Positions 7,571-9,252 of a stretch of DNA of 9,252 nt are shown here, one piece after another. The stretch spans positions 1-9,252 of the forward strand of contig CAIRNC010000272.1 in assembly GCA_903879875.1 (NCBI GenBank), given 5' to 3'. Numbering within the stretch: the stretch's first letter is position 1; every line of letters starts with the position of its first letter. The stretch is from an uncultured Bacteroidota bacterium (GTDB lineage: Bacteria > Bacteroidota > Bacteroidia > Flavobacteriales > Flavobacteriaceae). The notes beneath the pieces were generated by a model. It saw only the letters and a program-made list of their open reading frames with translations, did not search any database and had not been told where the DNA came from. The translations under genes and the position numbers were made by a program.

Positions 7571-9252
7571 TTAATTAGGTTTGGTATAATATATTTCTAG
7601 TTTTAATCTTTTGTCATAATTCGGGTCACTAAACGGGACGTTGTTTCCATATAAAATAGTTCCCAACTGGTACATTACAGCTGATGCTGGAAATCTATCC
7701 AAAGCTTTGTTTGTTGCATTTGGAATTGGAAAAGGAACATTAATCGTTTGTTTTAATCTGGAGTTTGCAGTTATTCCAATAGATTCTGTAACCACTAATC
7801 CCAAACGAACATTGGTTGAATCTTTGTTATTTACTAAGTTTCTGATGTAATTTGTAATTCTAACTTTATATTTTGAGCCTCGTCCTCCTGAAATTTGTTC
7901 TCTTTCAATAAAACCACCATGAATACTTTTATTGAATTTTGTATTTGCATTTGTTGTACCATCTGTAGCATAATCATATACAGGGCGATGGTTTCGTGCA
8001 TCATACAAATAAACCCTTTGCGGTTCAGGCGTTGTTCCCATAGCTGTTTTGTCAATGTTAAAAGTCAAAATGGCGTCATTGATAAGCCATTTTTTGTTTC
8101 TAATTTCATCTAATTCATCAGCAATTCCATTCGGACTTCCTGTAAGTCCATCATCACCGTGTAAATCTTTTCCAAACAAATCTATTAAAGCTACAGAACC
8201 TTCTGCTCCTCCTTTGACATACAAATGAGAATCGCCAGTGGTTGGATTAGCAGAGGAAAGTTTAGCAGAATAATTTGGGTTATTGGTTTGATTTAGCAAA
8301 TTAACCGTGTTACCCGACATATTTAAAACAAATGATTTTATTACGTATTTTATTTTTCCAAAAGTATTAGTGTCATTTGGGTCTTCAAAACGAATTGGAA
8401 TTTTCGGCCCATTTTGATTATCTGGGTCAACTTTTAATCCAGAATATTCTTTCCAATAAAGGGTTACGTTACCTTTATAAAAATCCATTTTCATCATACT
8501 TCCATTACTCGCATCAGCCACTTGAAAATACAAGCCTCTGAAATAATCTTTAAAATTAGTATTGTTTGATAATTTTCCAGCTGGCGCGTTAAATATTTTA
8601 TTTTCAAAAAAAGTTTTATCTAATTGCAAAGCCATTCTAGGAGAAGTTCTAGATTCAACATTATCATCGTTTTTAGCCATGGCCAAAAGATTATCTCGCT
8701 TGTAAGTTTTATATTCTTTAGCGCTAAAAACAAAAGCAGAACTTTCGGAAGCAACTCCAGTATTCAGCATTATACTTCCTTTGGCATTATCAAAAAGACC
8801 GTCTTGATTGTTGTAATATTTTTGATAATCTTGAAAAGTTGGCGCTTCTAAATCAGACAAATAATAACCATTTTCATATACTTTGAGGTTAATAGGTGCG
8901 TTGCCCGAAATAGAATCGAGTTCGTAAATATTTGGAACACCTGCTGTTTTAATATGACTAAAATAAGGCACTTTTAACACAACGCTATCTAATTTTAAAG
9001 TACCGTTTTCAAATAAAGTTACATCAAAAGTTGGATTTGTTGTAGCCATTTGCAATTGTGTTACAAAATTAGCTTTGGTTTTTCCAAAAATAGGATTATC
9101 ATAAATTCCTAATGAATTTATTGGCAAATTATTGGTTTGAACAACTCCAACACCTTGATTAAATGCGACTACACTTGCATCGTTATATTGCAAAAAGCCG
9201 AAATGGCCATCGTCAATTATATCAGATCCAATTTGGTTAAAATCTTTGTCGC
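7571..9252 (-). CDS. DUF4270-family lipoprotein (5' end outside window)
   Basis: This appears to be a Bacteroidota-specific DUF4270 lipoprotein of unknown function, recognised by its overall pattern, such as VVQTNNLPINSLGIYDNP, a phrase close to ones I remember from this family, and the ending LKLEIYYTKPN. The frame stays open to the right edge. The last bases read (N)GC-GAC-AAA-GAC-TTT, which is very probably Cys-Asp-Lys-Asp-Phe, the lipidated cysteine and mature N-terminus. The window therefore contains nearly the whole mature protein, about 560 residues, and lacks only the signal peptide. A TTG at 9193 is an internal Leu codon, not the start. The acidic residues after the cysteine favour surface export. 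No catalytic motif is evident; the protein is rich in Asn, Asp and beta-strand-like segments. It lies 12 bases upstream of glmS and probably shares its transcript. I rely on memory for the family name. Confidence 0.85.
   Translation of the reverse strand, partial: DKDFNQIGSDIIDDGHFGFLQYNDASVVAFNQGVGVVQTNNLPINSLGIYDNPIFGKTKANFVTQLQMATTNPTFDVTLFENGTLKLDSVVLKVPYFSHIKTAGVPNIYELDSISGNAPINLKVYENGYYLSDLEAPTFQDYQKYYNNQDGLFDNAKGSIMLNTGVASESSAFVFSAKEYKTYKRDNLLAMAKNDDNVESRTSPRMALQLDKTFFENKIFNAPAGKLSNNTNFKDYFRGLYFQVADASNGSMMKMDFYKGNVTLYWKEYSGLKVDPDNQNGPKIPIRFEDPNDTNTFGKIKYVIKSFVLNMSGNTVNLLNQTNNPNYSAKLSSANPTTGDSHLYVKGGAEGSVALIDLFGKDLHGDDGLTGSPNGIADELDEIRNKKWLINDAILTFNIDKTAMGTTPEPQRVYLYDARNHRPVYDYATDGTTNANTKFNKSIHGGFIEREQISGGRGSKYKVRITNYIRNLVNNKDSTNVRLGLVVTESIGITANSRLKQTINVPFPIPNATNKALDRFPASAVMYQLGTILYGNNVPFSDPNYDKRLKLEIYYTKPN

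Noticed and set aside
7559..7700. A glmS ribozyme or riboswitch ahead of glmS
   Set aside because: Only 12 bases separate glmS from the previous stop codon, the bases before that are coding, and this ribozyme is known from Firmicutes.
7641..8851. Short open frames inside the DUF4270 gene (7641-7850, 7895-8113 and 8624-8851 plus; 7834-8055 minus)
   Set aside because: They overlap a continuous long frame with a coherent lipoprotein pattern, and none shows a domain, a signal or a start context.
9191..9193. TTG as start codon of the DUF4270 gene
   Set aside because: The frame is open upstream to the window edge and encodes a plausible mature lipoprotein N-terminus, so TTG is an internal Leu codon.
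1..9252. CRISPR array, insertion sequence, tRNA, SusD gene or phage-defence genes
   Set aside because: No spaced repeats, transposase, cloverleaf or related protein motifs were seen on either strand; nearly all the sequence is explained by five genes.

Overview
The window looks like a chromosomal segment from a member of the Bacteroidota, most likely a Flavobacterium-type organism. The DNA is AT-rich. The one clear promoter has the Bacteroidota form (TTG, then TAnnTTTG) rather than an E. coli -35/-10. Leaders lack recognisable Shine-Dalgarno sequences. The gene set is also typical of the group: a CarboxypepD_reg-like TonB receptor, large lipoproteins and a DUF4270 protein. Every gene I can support lies on the minus strand, so the transcriptional order runs from high to low coordinates.

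Reading in that direction: (1) A DUF4270 lipoprotein gene (7571-9252, cut by the right edge at its lipobox cysteine) is followed after 12 bases by glmS (7558-5714), and the two are probably cotranscribed. A near-perfect hairpin terminator (5663-5695) closes this unit. (2) An AT-rich gap of about 250 bases with a weak promoter candidate and short repeats leads into a TonB-dependent outer-membrane receptor (5412-2557). A GDSL/SGNH hydrolase lipoprotein (2521-941) follows 35 bases later, and a second strong hairpin terminator (887-919) closes this two-gene unit. (3) A good Bacteroidota promoter (778-808) drives atpD, the F1 ATP synthase beta subunit, whose first 231 codons are present before the left edge (693-1).

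Functionally, atpD and glmS are housekeeping genes: ATP synthesis, and glucosamine-6-phosphate supply for peptidoglycan and lipopolysaccharide. The part most like accessory biology is the receptor plus lipolytic lipoprotein pair. A surface hydrolase with an ester-type active site, encoded directly after a TonB transporter and with no SusD in the window, suggests joint capture, cleavage and import of an unidentified substrate. That is inference; nothing in the sequence names the substrate.

I found no mobile element, CRISPR array, tRNA, rRNA or unmistakably new system. The observation most worth checking is a stretch near the left edge (about 1-60) where the otherwise well-conserved AtpD departs from the family pattern.
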